DNA of 64,000 bases, from positions 1,224,637-1,288,636 of the forward strand of contig NZ_JAHBRW010000002.1 of assembly GCF_018398315.1 (NCBI RefSeq), in the 5' to 3' direction. Made by a program: the position numbers and the translations under genes. The stretch is from Chelatococcus sp. YT9. GTDB taxonomy: Bacteria > Pseudomonadota > Alphaproteobacteria > Rhizobiales > Beijerinckiaceae. The stretch's first letter is position 1. Each line of letters starts with the position of its first letter. The notes beneath the pieces were generated by a model. The model made no database searches, was not told where the DNA came from, and saw nothing but the letters and a program-made list of their open reading frames with translations. Positions 8,541 to 17,250 of the stretch are shown one piece after another.

Positions 8541-8554
8541 TAACGTATACGTTA
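8541..8554. promoter_or_regulatory. Perfect 14-bp palindrome, likely GntR operator
   Basis: TAACGTATACGTTA is perfectly self-complementary and lies 13-26 bases upstream of the GntR start codon. FCD-type regulators commonly bind short palindromes with a GTATAC- or GTnnAC-like core, so autoregulation is the simplest reading. It may also affect the divergent gene at 8823. Confidence 0.6.
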
Positions 8555-8822
8555 ATGCGTCCGTGACAAGCTTTTTTTTTGAAGGCTGAACAAGGGGCAG
8601 ATAAGCACACCTGTCTAGGCGCCTGGCCGGGAGGGTTCCGGGGCCCGTGCCGGAGGCGCTCTCGTCCCGTTCTTCGATGGGCGTCGTGGCGGCTATTCGC
8701 CATCAGGCCACGTGAGCCGCTTGTATTACCCAAATTTTCCCAAGTCGCTTTGGCCGGCGGTTGCGAAGCGTAACCGTCGGCTGCCATGTTCGGCGCACAA
8801 CGATAAGATCGGGAGGATCACA

Positions 8823-10064
8823 ATGAGCTCAAAACGATTGTCCATGCGGCTGCTGGCTGTTGCCGCCGCCGTTTCGCTTGCCTCAACCGCGGCCATGGCA
8901 GCGCCTAAGACGGTCACTTTATGGCATGTGTTCAATCTCGACACCGACATGATCCATGGCGGCATCGAAGCCTTCAACAAGGCTCAGGACGAATATCGCA
9001 TTGAGGCGCGCGTGGTGCCTGCGACTTCGATGGTCACGGAACTGATCAAGGCGACGGCCACCGGCTCGGTGCCGGATCTCGCGACCCTCGACAATCCGGT
9101 CGTCGCGAGCTTCTCCGGCCAGGGAACCCTGACCGACCTGTCGCCGCTGGTCGCGAAGTCCGAGGTGGTGAAGCCTGAGATCTACTTCCAAGGGCCGTGG
9201 GCGTCGGCCCAGTGGCAAGGAAAGACCTATGGTGTGCCGCGCGACGCCAACACGCTGGCGCTCTACTACAATGCCGACATGTTCCGGGCGAAGGGCCTTG
9301 ATCCGGACAAACCGCCCCGCACCTGGTCGGAACTGCGCGCTGCAGCCGAGAAGCTGAGGGACCCGGCCAAGAATGTCTATGGCTTCGGCTTCAGCGCCAT
9401 TCAGGCCGAGGAGGGTGTCTTCCAGTTCTTACCGTTCCTAACCCAGGCGGGGGGATCGATCGACAAGCTCGACCAGCCCGAGGCAGCTGCTGCGCTCGAT
9501 TTCCTTGTCGAGATGATGAAAGCCGGCATCATCTCCAAGGATGTCATCAACCAGCGCCAGTATGAGGTTGCCAACACATTCATGGCCGGCAATACCGCGA
9601 TCGCCTTCGGCGGCCCGTGGGAATTGCCGCGCATGGAGCGGGAAGCGAAGTTCGACTGGCGGCTGACTCTGTTGCCGGTGAAGGATGACAAGAACATCGC
9701 CGCCTCGGCTCTCGGCGGCTATGTCTTCGTCGTGCCGAAGGGCGCCAAGCAACCTGAGGGCGCGTTCAAGTTCATCGAATTCATGTCGAACCCGAAGATC
9801 CTGAACGAGGGCTGGAAGACGGGGCGTCTGGCCCCACGTACCGATGTGAAGGTCGAGAACCCGCAGTGGCCGCAAGCCTACGGCATCTATCTCGAGCAGA
9901 TGCAGTCGGCCAAAGCGCGTGGACCCCATCCGCAATGGCCTGACATCTCCAAGGCGCTCCAGACGGCGATCCAGGAGGCTTTAACCGGTGCCAAGCCCTC
10001 GGCGCAGGCCTTGCAGGAAGCCGCGAAGAAGATCCAACCGATTCTCGCGAAGACGCCTCTCTGA
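8823..10064 (+). CDS. Sugar-type ABC transporter substrate-binding protein (family 1)
   Basis: This encodes 413 residues with a signal peptide (MSSKRLSMRLLAVAAAVSLA, cleavage after about AMA at residue 25). The mature chain starts APKTVTLWHVFN, typical of the UgpB/MalE-like family, with the hinge-region GKTYGVPRDANTLALYYN and the late MAGNTAIAFGGPW motif. The start at 8823 is chosen for the signal peptide and the GGGAGG just upstream. It is the first gene of a plus-strand operon with two permeases but no ATPase. The ligand is probably a sugar or polyol derivative. Confidence 0.92.
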   Translation: MSSKRLSMRLLAVAAAVSLASTAAMAAPKTVTLWHVFNLDTDMIHGGIEAFNKAQDEYRIEARVVPATSMVTELIKATATGSVPDLATLDNPVVASFSGQGTLTDLSPLVAKSEVVKPEIYFQGPWASAQWQGKTYGVPRDANTLALYYNADMFRAKGLDPDKPPRTWSELRAAAEKLRDPAKNVYGFGFSAIQAEEGVFQFLPFLTQAGGSIDKLDQPEAAAALDFLVEMMKAGIISKDVINQRQYEVANTFMAGNTAIAFGGPWELPRMEREAKFDWRLTLLPVKDDKNIAASALGGYVFVVPKGAKQPEGAFKFIEFMSNPKILNEGWKTGRLAPRTDVKVENPQWPQAYGIYLEQMQSAKARGPHPQWPDISKALQTAIQEALTGAKPSAQALQEAAKKIQPILAKTPL

Positions 10065-10115
10065 CCTTCCACCCCGGGCTGTGCCTGCAGGCGCAGATCG
10101 CATCCCGCAAGAATG

Positions 10116-10144
10116 TGCCAGTCGGATGATCATTCCGGCTGGCA
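10116..10144 (+). other. Intercistronic hairpin after the binding-protein gene
   Basis: TGCCAGTCGG, a nine-base loop (ATGATCATT), then CCGGCTGGCA form a ten-pair stem with one G-U pair. It lies between the binding-protein stop and the first permease start. Such hairpins often protect the upstream message or partly attenuate, so that binding protein exceeds permease. No U-run follows. Confidence 0.6.
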
Positions 10145-10161
10145 GCTTCTGGAGCTGATTG

Positions 10162-11046
10162 ATGGCTAAGGCTCAACAGCCTCTTCTTTATGTATTCCTG
10201 GCCATACCCGTCCTCTATCTCGTCGCGCTCGTCGGTTTTCCAGTGTTCTACAACCTGGTGATGAGCGTTCAGGAGGTGAATCTGGGCAATATCTCGTCGC
10301 TTGTCCGCCCCTTCATCGGTCTTGAGAACTACCGCGCGGTTATTGCAGACCCGTCTTTCCAGAAAGTTTTCGTCAATTCCATTCTTTTCGTCGGCGTCAA
10401 CGTCATCGCGCAACTCGTGATCGGGTTAGCGGTCGCCTTGTTTTTCTCAAGGGAGTTTCCGGGCGCGGGTCTTCTCCGCGGCCTACTGCTCGCGGCATGG
10501 ATGCTGCCCGCCCTGGTGGTCGGCGCCTTGTGGAAATGGATTTTCGCCACAGAATATGGCCTTGCTAACGCGGCCTTGACGTCGCTCGGCATCATCGATG
10601 CTGGCATCCACTGGCTGTCGGATCCGCGTGTTGCCCTGACGTCGGTTACGATCGCCAACATCTGGTTCGGCATGCCTTTCAGCATGATCCTGATTGCCGC
10701 GGCGCTGATCGCTATTCCGCGGGAACTCTATGAAGCGGCAGCGCTCGATGGCGCCGGTGCCGTCGCACGGTTTCGCTACATCACCTTGCCGAGCCTCACC
10801 GCCACTCTCCTGGCTGTCGCGTGTCTCGTCACCATCTATACCATGCGAGCGTTCGATCTTATCTTTGCGATGACGCAGGGCGGGCCACTTGACGCGAGCA
10901 ATGTGCTTCCGCTTCTCTCCTATCAATTCTCCTTCCAGCAGTTCAAATTCGGCATTGGCTCAGCCATCGGCACGTTCTCCTTCGTCATCGTCTTTGCCGT
11001 CGCGCTCCTATACGTGCGCACTCTGAAGAAGGAGGCTCTGTCGTGA
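10162..11046 (+). CDS. Sugar ABC transporter permease (MalF/UgpA type)
   Basis: This encodes 294 residues with about six membrane helices and the EAA loop (ELYEAAALDGAGAVARFRYI). I use the ATG at 10162, not the TTG one codon earlier. It forms the channel together with the permease whose GTG start overlaps its stop (GTGA at 11043-11046). The family length is normal. No ATP-binding subunit is encoded in this operon. Confidence 0.92.
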   Translation: MAKAQQPLLYVFLAIPVLYLVALVGFPVFYNLVMSVQEVNLGNISSLVRPFIGLENYRAVIADPSFQKVFVNSILFVGVNVIAQLVIGLAVALFFSREFPGAGLLRGLLLAAWMLPALVVGALWKWIFATEYGLANAALTSLGIIDAGIHWLSDPRVALTSVTIANIWFGMPFSMILIAAALIAIPRELYEAAALDGAGAVARFRYITLPSLTATLLAVACLVTIYTMRAFDLIFAMTQGGPLDASNVLPLLSYQFSFQQFKFGIGSAIGTFSFVIVFAVALLYVRTLKKEALS

Positions 11047-11882
11047 GCGCTCGCGTCGCCACTGCGCCCCGTATCGGCTGGCCCTATACGTTGATCGCGA
11101 TCTGCGGCGTTGCCGTCTATCTTTTCCCGATTTACTGGATGTTCACCTCGGGCCTTAAGACATCAGCGGAGATTTTTGCGAATCCTCCGACCCTTGTTCC
11201 GCAAAGACCAACACTCGACGCCTTTGCCCACGTCTTCGCGCGGGAAAATGTTGTCCGGTACCTTCGCAACAGCATCGCCATCGCGGTCCCCGTCACCGTT
11301 CTGACACTTGTGATGGGCGCGATGGGCGCCTATGCGATGAGCCGTCTCCGCAACCGGATCGTCGACGCCGCGCTGATCACTGTTCTCGTTCTGCAAGTAT
11401 TTCCCGAGGCACTTCTTGCGACGCCGATGTTCATCATCTTCCGGACGCTGGACATACTCAATACATTTTCGGCCGTGATCCTGGCGACGACCTCGAAGAC
11501 GCTCGCCTTCGCGCTCGTTGTGTTGCGTCCCATGTTCAGGCAGGTGCCGATCGAACTGGAGGAAGCCTCTCGCGTCGATGGTTGCAGTAATTGGCAGACG
11601 TTCTGGCGCATCGTGCTGCCTCTCATGCGCACGCCGCTTATTGTCGTTGGCACGCTGGCGTTCGTGCAGGCCTATGGCCAGTTCGTTTATGCGCTGACCC
11701 TGATGAGCGATCAGGAGCTGCAGCCCGCGACAGTCGGCATTTACAGCTTCGTCGGAGCCGAATACGCGGATTGGCATCGTGTGATGGCTTTTTCCTCCGT
11801 TTTCGTCGCCCCAATCATCATCCTTTTCCTCCTCATGCAGCGGAAAATCGTTGCCGGCCTCACCGCCGGCGCGCTGAAATGA
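11043..11882 (+). CDS. Sugar ABC transporter permease (MalG/UgpE type)
   Basis: This encodes 279 residues, six predicted helices and the EAA loop ([20 protein letters not shown]). It has a GTG start inside the stop of the first permease. The stop in turn overlaps the ATG of the ThuA-like gene (ATGA at 11879-11882), so transport and metabolism genes are translationally linked. It is the partner of the 10162 permease in the inner membrane. Confidence 0.92.
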   Translation: MSARVATAPRIGWPYTLIAICGVAVYLFPIYWMFTSGLKTSAEIFANPPTLVPQRPTLDAFAHVFARENVVRYLRNSIAIAVPVTVLTLVMGAMGAYAMSRLRNRIVDAALITVLVLQVFPEALLATPMFIIFRTLDILNTFSAVILATTSKTLAFALVVLRPMFRQVPIELEEASRVDGCSNWQTFWRIVLPLMRTPLIVVGTLAFVQAYGQFVYALTLMSDQELQPATVGIYSFVGAEYADWHRVMAFSSVFVAPIIILFLLMQRKIVAGLTAGALK

Positions 11883-12616
11883 AGGACGCCCCCATGCGTG
11901 TGACGATCTGGAACGAATTCCGCCACGAGAAAGCCAATCCGGCCGTGGCGGCCATCTATCCGCAGGGCATTCATAGCGCCCTTGAAGCCGGGCTGGCGCG
12001 GCACGACCTTGGTGCGATCCGTACCACCACTCTCGATGAGCCATCGCAAGGGCTGCCCGACGAACTGCTCGAGCAGACGGACGTGCTCGTCTGGTGGGGG
12101 CATCGCCATCATGATGAGGTGAGTGATGACACGGCGACGCGGGTCTGCGCTCGCGTTCATGCCGGCATGGGCCTCGTCGTCCTGCATTCCGGACATTTTT
12201 CTAAGGTTTTCAAGCGGCTGATGGGTACGCCTTGCACCCTCAAATGGCGGGCTGACGGGGAGCGCGAGCACATCTGGACCGTCGATCCGTCCCATCCGAT
12301 CGCGACGGGAATTCCTGCCCATTTCACGCTGGAGCGGGAGGAAATGTATGGCGAGCCGTTTGCCGTGCCGACGCCGGACGAGATCGTCTTTCTCGGCTGG
12401 TTCAAAGGCGGGGAGGCGTTCCGCAGCGGCTGCTGCTATAAGCGGGGCCTCGGCCGCATCTTCTATTTCCAGCCGGGACACGAGACCTTTCCAACTTATC
12501 ACGATCCGACAATTATCCATGTGATCGCCAACGGCATCCGTTGGGCCGCGCCAGTGGCCATGATGGAAAACCTCTTCGTGAACGAGCGCGTTCAACCGAC
12601 GGAGGCGATCCCGTGA
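11879..12616 (+). CDS. ThuA-like protein (trehalose-utilisation family)
   Basis: This encodes 245 residues with a class I glutamine-amidotransferase-like ThuA fold. Visible are [13 protein letters not shown] at the N-terminus, [34 protein letters not shown] and the C-terminal [19 protein letters not shown]. ThuA proteins take part in oxidation of disaccharides to keto-sugars in rhizobia, and relatives occur beside sugar importers and Gfo/Idh/MocA dehydrogenases. Both are present in this neighbourhood (oxidoreductase at 17247-18317). The start overlaps the permease stop; a second ATG at 11894 is possible. The substrate is unknown. Confidence 0.85.
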   Translation: MKDAPMRVTIWNEFRHEKANPAVAAIYPQGIHSALEAGLARHDLGAIRTTTLDEPSQGLPDELLEQTDVLVWWGHRHHDEVSDDTATRVCARVHAGMGLVVLHSGHFSKVFKRLMGTPCTLKWRADGEREHIWTVDPSHPIATGIPAHFTLEREEMYGEPFAVPTPDEIVFLGWFKGGEAFRSGCCYKRGLGRIFYFQPGHETFPTYHDPTIIHVIANGIRWAAPVAMMENLFVNERVQPTEAIP

Positions 12617-13833
12617 GCTCGCGTGTCTATGTGGCCGGCACCGCCGACACCAAGGGCGAGGAACTCGTCTATATCCGCGACCTCATCCGTGCGGAGGGCG
12701 TGGTGGCCGTCATTGCCGATCTCGCCACCCTGCCGCATGACGGTGTCGCCGATATCTCCGCCCGCGAGATCGCCAGCCATCACCCGGGCGGAGTTGACGC
12801 GGTCTTCACCGGCGATCGCGGTTCCGCGGTCGCCGCCATGACGGAGGCGTTCAGGCTTTTTCTTGCTGGACGCGATGATGTCGCCGGCACCATCGGGATC
12901 GGCGGTTCCGGGGGCACGGCTCTCGTCGCACCGGCGTTCCGGACGCTGCCGATCGGCACTCCGAAGCTGATCGTTTCGTCGGTGGCCTCCGGTCAGGTCG
13001 CCGGCTATGTCGGGCCGAGCGACATCGCGATGATGTATTCAGTGACGGACATTGCCGGCCTCAATCGCATCTCGCGGGTCGTCCTTGCCAATGCCGCCCA
13101 CGCGGTTGCGGGCATGGTGCGCCATCGCCTGGATCGCGGCGACGAGGGGGACGTGAAGCCGGCCGTCGGCGTCACGATGTTCGGGGTCACCACACCCTGT
13201 GTGACTGCCGTGACGGAGCGTCTTGCCGCGCGGTACGATTGTCTTGTGTTTCACGCTACAGGCACGGGCGGGCAGTCGATGGAGAAGCTCGCCGACTCAG
13301 GGCTTCTCTCGGCCGTGGCCGATCTCACCACAACCGAGGTCTGCGATAAGCTGATGGGTGGGATTTTTCCCTGCACGAACGATCGTTTCGGTGCGATCGC
13401 GCGGTCGCGAGTGCCCTATGTCGGGTCCTGCGGCGCGCTTGACATGGTGAATTTCGGCGCACCCGAGACGGTGCCGGATCGCTATATGGGTCGGCTGTTC
13501 TATCACCATAATCCGCAAGTCACGCTGATGCGTACCACGGCAGAGGAAAACGCCCTCATGGGGCAGTGGATCGGCGAACGGCTCAACCTCTGTGAAGGCG
13601 AAGTCAGGTTCCTGCTGCCGGAGGGAGGGGTTTCCCTGCTCGATGCGCCGGGCCAGGCCTTCCATGATCCTGAAGCGGATGCTGCGCTGTTCGATGCGCT
13701 TGAGCGCACGGTGAAGCAGAGCAGGCGGCGGAGGCTGCTGCGCGTTCCCTATGCCATCAATGATGGGAAATTTGCCGACGCCGTTGTTGAACAGCTCGAC
13801 GATTCAGTCCGGAGTGCCAGCTATGGCCGTTGA
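12613..13833 (+). CDS. Tm-1-like ATP-binding domain protein (UPF0261)
   Basis: This encodes 406 residues, the family's usual length. It opens with [20 protein letters not shown], then has the phosphate-binding-like [19 protein letters not shown] and [18 protein letters not shown], and ends with the C-terminal lobe. The family is the bacterial counterpart of the N-terminal half of the tomato Tm-1 protein; its biochemical activity is not settled. The GTG start overlaps the ThuA-like stop (GTGA). Downstream, the TIM-barrel protein corresponding to the other half of Tm-1 overlaps it by 11 bases, so the two probably form one complex or act in sequence. Confidence 0.9.
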   Translation: MSSRVYVAGTADTKGEELVYIRDLIRAEGVVAVIADLATLPHDGVADISAREIASHHPGGVDAVFTGDRGSAVAAMTEAFRLFLAGRDDVAGTIGIGGSGGTALVAPAFRTLPIGTPKLIVSSVASGQVAGYVGPSDIAMMYSVTDIAGLNRISRVVLANAAHAVAGMVRHRLDRGDEGDVKPAVGVTMFGVTTPCVTAVTERLAARYDCLVFHATGTGGQSMEKLADSGLLSAVADLTTTEVCDKLMGGIFPCTNDRFGAIARSRVPYVGSCGALDMVNFGAPETVPDRYMGRLFYHHNPQVTLMRTTAEENALMGQWIGERLNLCEGEVRFLLPEGGVSLLDAPGQAFHDPEADAALFDALERTVKQSRRRRLLRVPYAINDGKFADAVVEQLDDSVRSASYGR

Positions 13834-14686
13834 CAGACAAGACCTCCTCGCCCGCTTTCAGGCCATGATCGCGCGGGGCGAACCCATCATCGGCGGTGGC
13901 GCGGGCACGGGTCTGTCGGCCAAATGCGAGGAAGCCGGCGGCATCGACCTCATCGTCATCTACAATTCAGGCCGCTACCGGATGGCGGGCCGTGGGTCTC
14001 TCGCCGGCGTGCTTGCCTATGGCAACGCCAACGAGATCGTCGTTGACATGGCTCGCGAGGTCCTGCCGGTCGTGCGGCACACGCCCGTTCTCGCGGGTGT
14101 GAACGGGACCGACCCGTTCTGCCATTTCGACAGTTTTCTCGACCATCTGAAAGCGATCGGCTTCGCCGGGGTGCAGAACTTCCCGACCGTCGGCCTGATC
14201 GATGGGGTGTTTCGCGCCAATCTGGAAGAGACCGGCATGAGCTACGATCTGGAGGTCGATCTCATCCGGCTCGCCCATGCCAAGAACATGCTGACGACGC
14301 CCTATGTCTTCAACGAGGATGACGCCCGTGCCATGACCGAAGCGGGCGCCGACATCATCGTCGCGCATATGGGCCTTACGACAGGAGGCGCGATCGGCGC
14401 CGAGACAGCGCTGACCCTCGACGATTGCATCCTGCGGATCGCCACAATCGCGTCCGCCGGGCGCGCCATCCGCAGCGATGTCATCGTACTCTGCCACGGC
14501 GGTCCGATTTCGACGCCCGAGGACGCGCGCTATGTGCTCGACCGGTGCCCGAGCTGCCATGGCTTTTATGGCGCCAGCAGCATGGAGCGCCTGCCATCGG
14601 AAATCGCTCTCACCGAGCAGACACGAAGCTTCAAGACGATCCGCCGCCGCGCGGCGACAGGTCCTAGAGATCCTCGGACGAACTGA
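13823..14686 (+). CDS. TIM-barrel 'phosphoenolpyruvate hydrolase-like' protein
   Basis: This encodes 287 residues. Diagnostic segments are [35 protein letters not shown] in outline at about 14-48, [16 protein letters not shown] at about 113-128 and the C-terminal [13 protein letters not shown]. It corresponds to the C-terminal half of eukaryotic Tm-1 proteins and to a family annotated as PEP hydrolase-like or TIM-barrel signal-transduction protein. True activity is uncertain. The start at 13823 overlaps the UPF0261 gene. It is homologous to the N-terminal domain of the regulator at 15382-17250 and to the truncated gene at 19160-19708. Confidence 0.88.
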   Translation: MAVDRQDLLARFQAMIARGEPIIGGGAGTGLSAKCEEAGGIDLIVIYNSGRYRMAGRGSLAGVLAYGNANEIVVDMAREVLPVVRHTPVLAGVNGTDPFCHFDSFLDHLKAIGFAGVQNFPTVGLIDGVFRANLEETGMSYDLEVDLIRLAHAKNMLTTPYVFNEDDARAMTEAGADIIVAHMGLTTGGAIGAETALTLDDCILRIATIASAGRAIRSDVIVLCHGGPISTPEDARYVLDRCPSCHGFYGASSMERLPSEIALTEQTRSFKTIRRRAATGPRDPRTN

Positions 14687-14721
14687 ACCAATTCGAACAA
14701 TAGGACTGCGGGAGCAACGCC

Positions 14722-15162
14722 ATGGCCAAAGTTTATGTGAGCGGAATCATCGACGCGCCCGTCGATCAGGTCTGGGACTATGCGCGGGACTACAACGGCC
14801 ATGGCGAGTGGCACCCCTTGATCGCGAAAAGCGAGGTCGAGGACGGCAAGCCCAGCGATCAGGTCGGCTGCGTCCGCAATTTCACCACGACGACCGGCGG
14901 CCACCTGCGCGAGCGCCTTTTGTCCTTTTCCGATCTCGATCGCAGCTTCACCTACAGCATTCTCGTCTCGCCCATGCCGATCGAGAACTATGTCGCGACC
15001 TTCGCGGTGAAGCCGATCACCGAGGGCAACAAGACCTTCGTGGAATGGTACGCGACCTTCGATGTCGGCCCGGACGACGAGGCGCGCATCCGCCAGCAGG
15101 TCGGGCGGGATACCTTTGGCGCGGGCATCGTAGCCTTGGAGAAAGCCGTGAAGGCGCGGTAG
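14722..15162 (+). CDS. SRPBCC-fold protein (polyketide cyclase/START-like)
   Basis: This encodes 146 residues and opens with the typical VYVSGIIDAPVDQVWDYARDYNGH, in which substrate enters a hydrophobic cavity. It continues with the beta-strand series of the fold and the C-terminal helix (GAGIVALEKAVKA). GGGAG lies upstream of the ATG. It is the last gene of the plus-strand operon and probably binds or converts a small product of the pathway. No catalytic residue can be assigned. Confidence 0.85.
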   Translation: MAKVYVSGIIDAPVDQVWDYARDYNGHGEWHPLIAKSEVEDGKPSDQVGCVRNFTTTTGGHLRERLLSFSDLDRSFTYSILVSPMPIENYVATFAVKPITEGNKTFVEWYATFDVGPDDEARIRQQVGRDTFGAGIVALEKAVKAR

Positions 15163-15381
15163 GCGGAAGCGCAATTTAGAAGATACGTGCGCGCCGGTCT
15201 TTCCGGGACTTCGCGTCAGCGAAGGCCTGGAAGCCATGAACATGGCACTGGACAAGAAGATACGCCGAACCGCACGCCATGGCGGTCGGTGTCGTCTTCA
15301 TGGATCCCCGGCGGGGCCTTGCGGTCCGTCCCGGGAGGACGCTGTCATCCCGCGTGAAATCCGTAAGCCTCAACCGCGCCT

Positions 15382-17250
15382 TCAGCGCTCACCGCCGGCA
15401 GCAAGAAGGCCGTAAGCCCTCATCTTGTTGTAGAGCGTCTTGCGCGAAATGCCGAGATAAGCGGCGGCGCGGCCTTTCCGGAACCGGTTTTCCCTAAGGC
15501 CGTGCAGGATCCAATCCATTTCCGATTTGAAACTGCCGATGGAAACGCGGTGGGCACTGAGCTGCGGAAGGTGATCTTCGGTGATCACGTCACCGGACGC
15601 AGCGAGCACCGCGTGCTCCAGAACCGCAGTGAGCTCGCGCAGATTCCCAGGCCAGGGGTGGTCCGCGAGAATCCGGAACGCGGAGGCGTCTAGGCTCTTC
15701 CGTAGGCTGGAATGTCGGCGTTCGATCGCGCGTAAAGCCTCCTCGATCAGTGTGGGAAGATCCTCAAGCCGTTCGCGCAAGGGTGGCAAGGTTATGGTGA
15801 AACAACCCAACCATTCGGCAAAGCGTCGATCAACCTCATGATCTGTCGAACTTCGGAGATCGCGCCCGGAGATACCGAGGCAGCGTACATTAAGAAGGAT
15901 CGAGCTGTCCCCGCCCATGCGCCAGAAGCGCCCGCTTTCCACCGCCTCGATGATCAAGGACTGGATCTCGCGCGGGAGCGTATCGACATCGTCGAGCATG
16001 AGCGACGAGCCATGGGCTATCTCCAGCCAGCCAAGCCGGGTCTTGCTGATTGTGGGATGTGCCCCCGCCATGCAGCCGAACAAGTCGAGCTGCAAGCGCT
16101 CGGCTGGTTGATTGGCGCATTGGATGGCGACAAGATCGCGCGCCTTGCGAGGCCCGGCGTTATGCAGCGCCCGCGCCACGTCTCTACGGCCGGATCCCGG
16201 CTCCCCGACAAGAACGATGGGATGATCAGTGCCCGTGAGGTGAGCGAACATGGCACGTGCGTCCTCCGCCGCCCGGGAATGCCCCCATAGCGCGAGCGGG
16301 AAGCGCCGCTTGCTGCGGTCGTGTTCCATGCCTTTTACCGTCTGACGCAGGACGCCGATTGCCTTGAACGCCGCGGTGACGACTTCGATGGCCGCTTCGG
16401 AGGGCACACGATCAATGGTCGATCCCCCTATATAGCCATCCACCTCGGCGATTTGGCAGAACTCCTCAAGCTGTCGCGGGCTGACGATAGGTCCGCCCTC
16501 AACAACGCAGCGCGTGCCCGGTGATATCGTCCGTACGCGTTGCGCGATTCGGTTGGCGATGAGAGCGGCTTCCTCGATTTTGAGATCGGAACTCGCGCCA
16601 AGAACTCCGCCAACATTCCACCCGAGATCAATATTGACCATTTCGATCCCTGCGGAGGCCGCCTCAGCCGCTTCCGCTTCGTTCTGGATATAAGCAAGAG
16701 TCGCAAGCCCCCGCGTCTTCGCCCGGCGCAGCAGGTCCAGTTCCCGCTTGAAACCGACGCCGCTCTGTTCGAGGAGCGAACGATAGGCGCCATCGATCAG
16801 CACCGCAGTTGGAAAGTTGGCAACACCGCCGAAGCCGCTCGCCGCTATCCGCTCGATGAGGGCATCGAGGTCAAGGCGCGGGTCAAAAGATGCGGCGCCA
16901 AAGAAGACAGGGACAGTCGCCCGCGGCAGGATCTCCGTTGGTGCGAAGCTCATCACAAATTCATTGCTGTCGCGCAGAGGGAGCATGGCGGCAATGGAGG
17001 GCTCGCCGATGCAACGCATCCGCCCCGCGGACAGGGCAAGGAGAAAATCCGCTCCACCGCGCGTGGCCGATTGCGCCGCCATGCCGGTGCCTATCGCCGC
17101 GCCGACGAGAAAGCGGCGTCGCGCCCCCCGGGTCACCGCTAGTTCATTCCTCAACCGATGCAGGGCTTCCTGCAGCGCGCCCTCCTGAGGTGCCACGTCC
17201 CGGCCGGTATCGTTGGCCTTGGCCATCCCCGAATCCCGGTGGTTCTTCAC
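15382..17250 (-). CDS. Regulator: TIM barrel fused to degenerate sigma-54-type AAA+ and Fis HTH
   Basis: This encodes 622 residues. Residues about 45-300 are a PEP hydrolase-like TIM barrel (GFGGVANFPTAVLIDG at 139-154, GGSTIDRVPSE at 275-285) homologous to the protein encoded at 13823-14686. Residues about 318-565 are a sigma-54-activator AAA+ domain, recognisable by PLRERLEDLP (490-499) and HPWPGNLREL (531-540). Residues 575-616 are a Fis-type HTH. Key motifs are altered: Walker A is GEPGSGRRD (Arg for Lys, 349-357), the GAFTGA loop is GAHPTI (396-401), and Walker B is LMLDDVD (Asp for the catalytic Glu). Sigma-54 contact and ATP hydrolysis are therefore doubtful. It probably senses a ligand through the TIM barrel and controls the convergent operon and/or its own. 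The GTG start overlaps the Gfo/Idh/MocA stop; an ATG at 17226 is an alternative. Confidence 0.88.
   Translation of the reverse strand: MKNHRDSGMAKANDTGRDVAPQEGALQEALHRLRNELAVTRGARRRFLVGAAIGTGMAAQSATRGGADFLLALSAGRMRCIGEPSIAAMLPLRDSNEFVMSFAPTEILPRATVPVFFGAASFDPRLDLDALIERIAASGFGGVANFPTAVLIDGAYRSLLEQSGVGFKRELDLLRRAKTRGLATLAYIQNEAEAAEAASAGIEMVNIDLGWNVGGVLGASSDLKIEEAALIANRIAQRVRTISPGTRCVVEGGPIVSPRQLEEFCQIAEVDGYIGGSTIDRVPSEAAIEVVTAAFKAIGVLRQTVKGMEHDRSKRRFPLALWGHSRAAEDARAMFAHLTGTDHPIVLVGEPGSGRRDVARALHNAGPRKARDLVAIQCANQPAERLQLDLFGCMAGAHPTISKTRLGWLEIAHGSSLMLDDVDTLPREIQSLIIEAVESGRFWRMGGDSSILLNVRCLGISGRDLRSSTDHEVDRRFAEWLGCFTITLPPLRERLEDLPTLIEEALRAIERRHSSLRKSLDASAFRILADHPWPGNLRELTAVLEHAVLAASGDVITEDHLPQLSAHRVSIGSFKSEMDWILHGLRENRFRKGRAAAYLGISRKTLYNKMRAYGLLAAGGER

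Noticed and set aside
8572-8580. Run of nine T taken as a terminator
   Set aside because: No stem lies immediately upstream on the plus strand; the TAACGTATACGTTA palindrome is too far away and weak as RNA.
15285-15360. Possible REP-type element (TGGATCCCCGG...CCGGGA...GTCATCC) between convergent genes
   Set aside because: The arms do not form a clean palindrome and no second copy is visible in the window. It may be a decayed repeat but cannot be supported.
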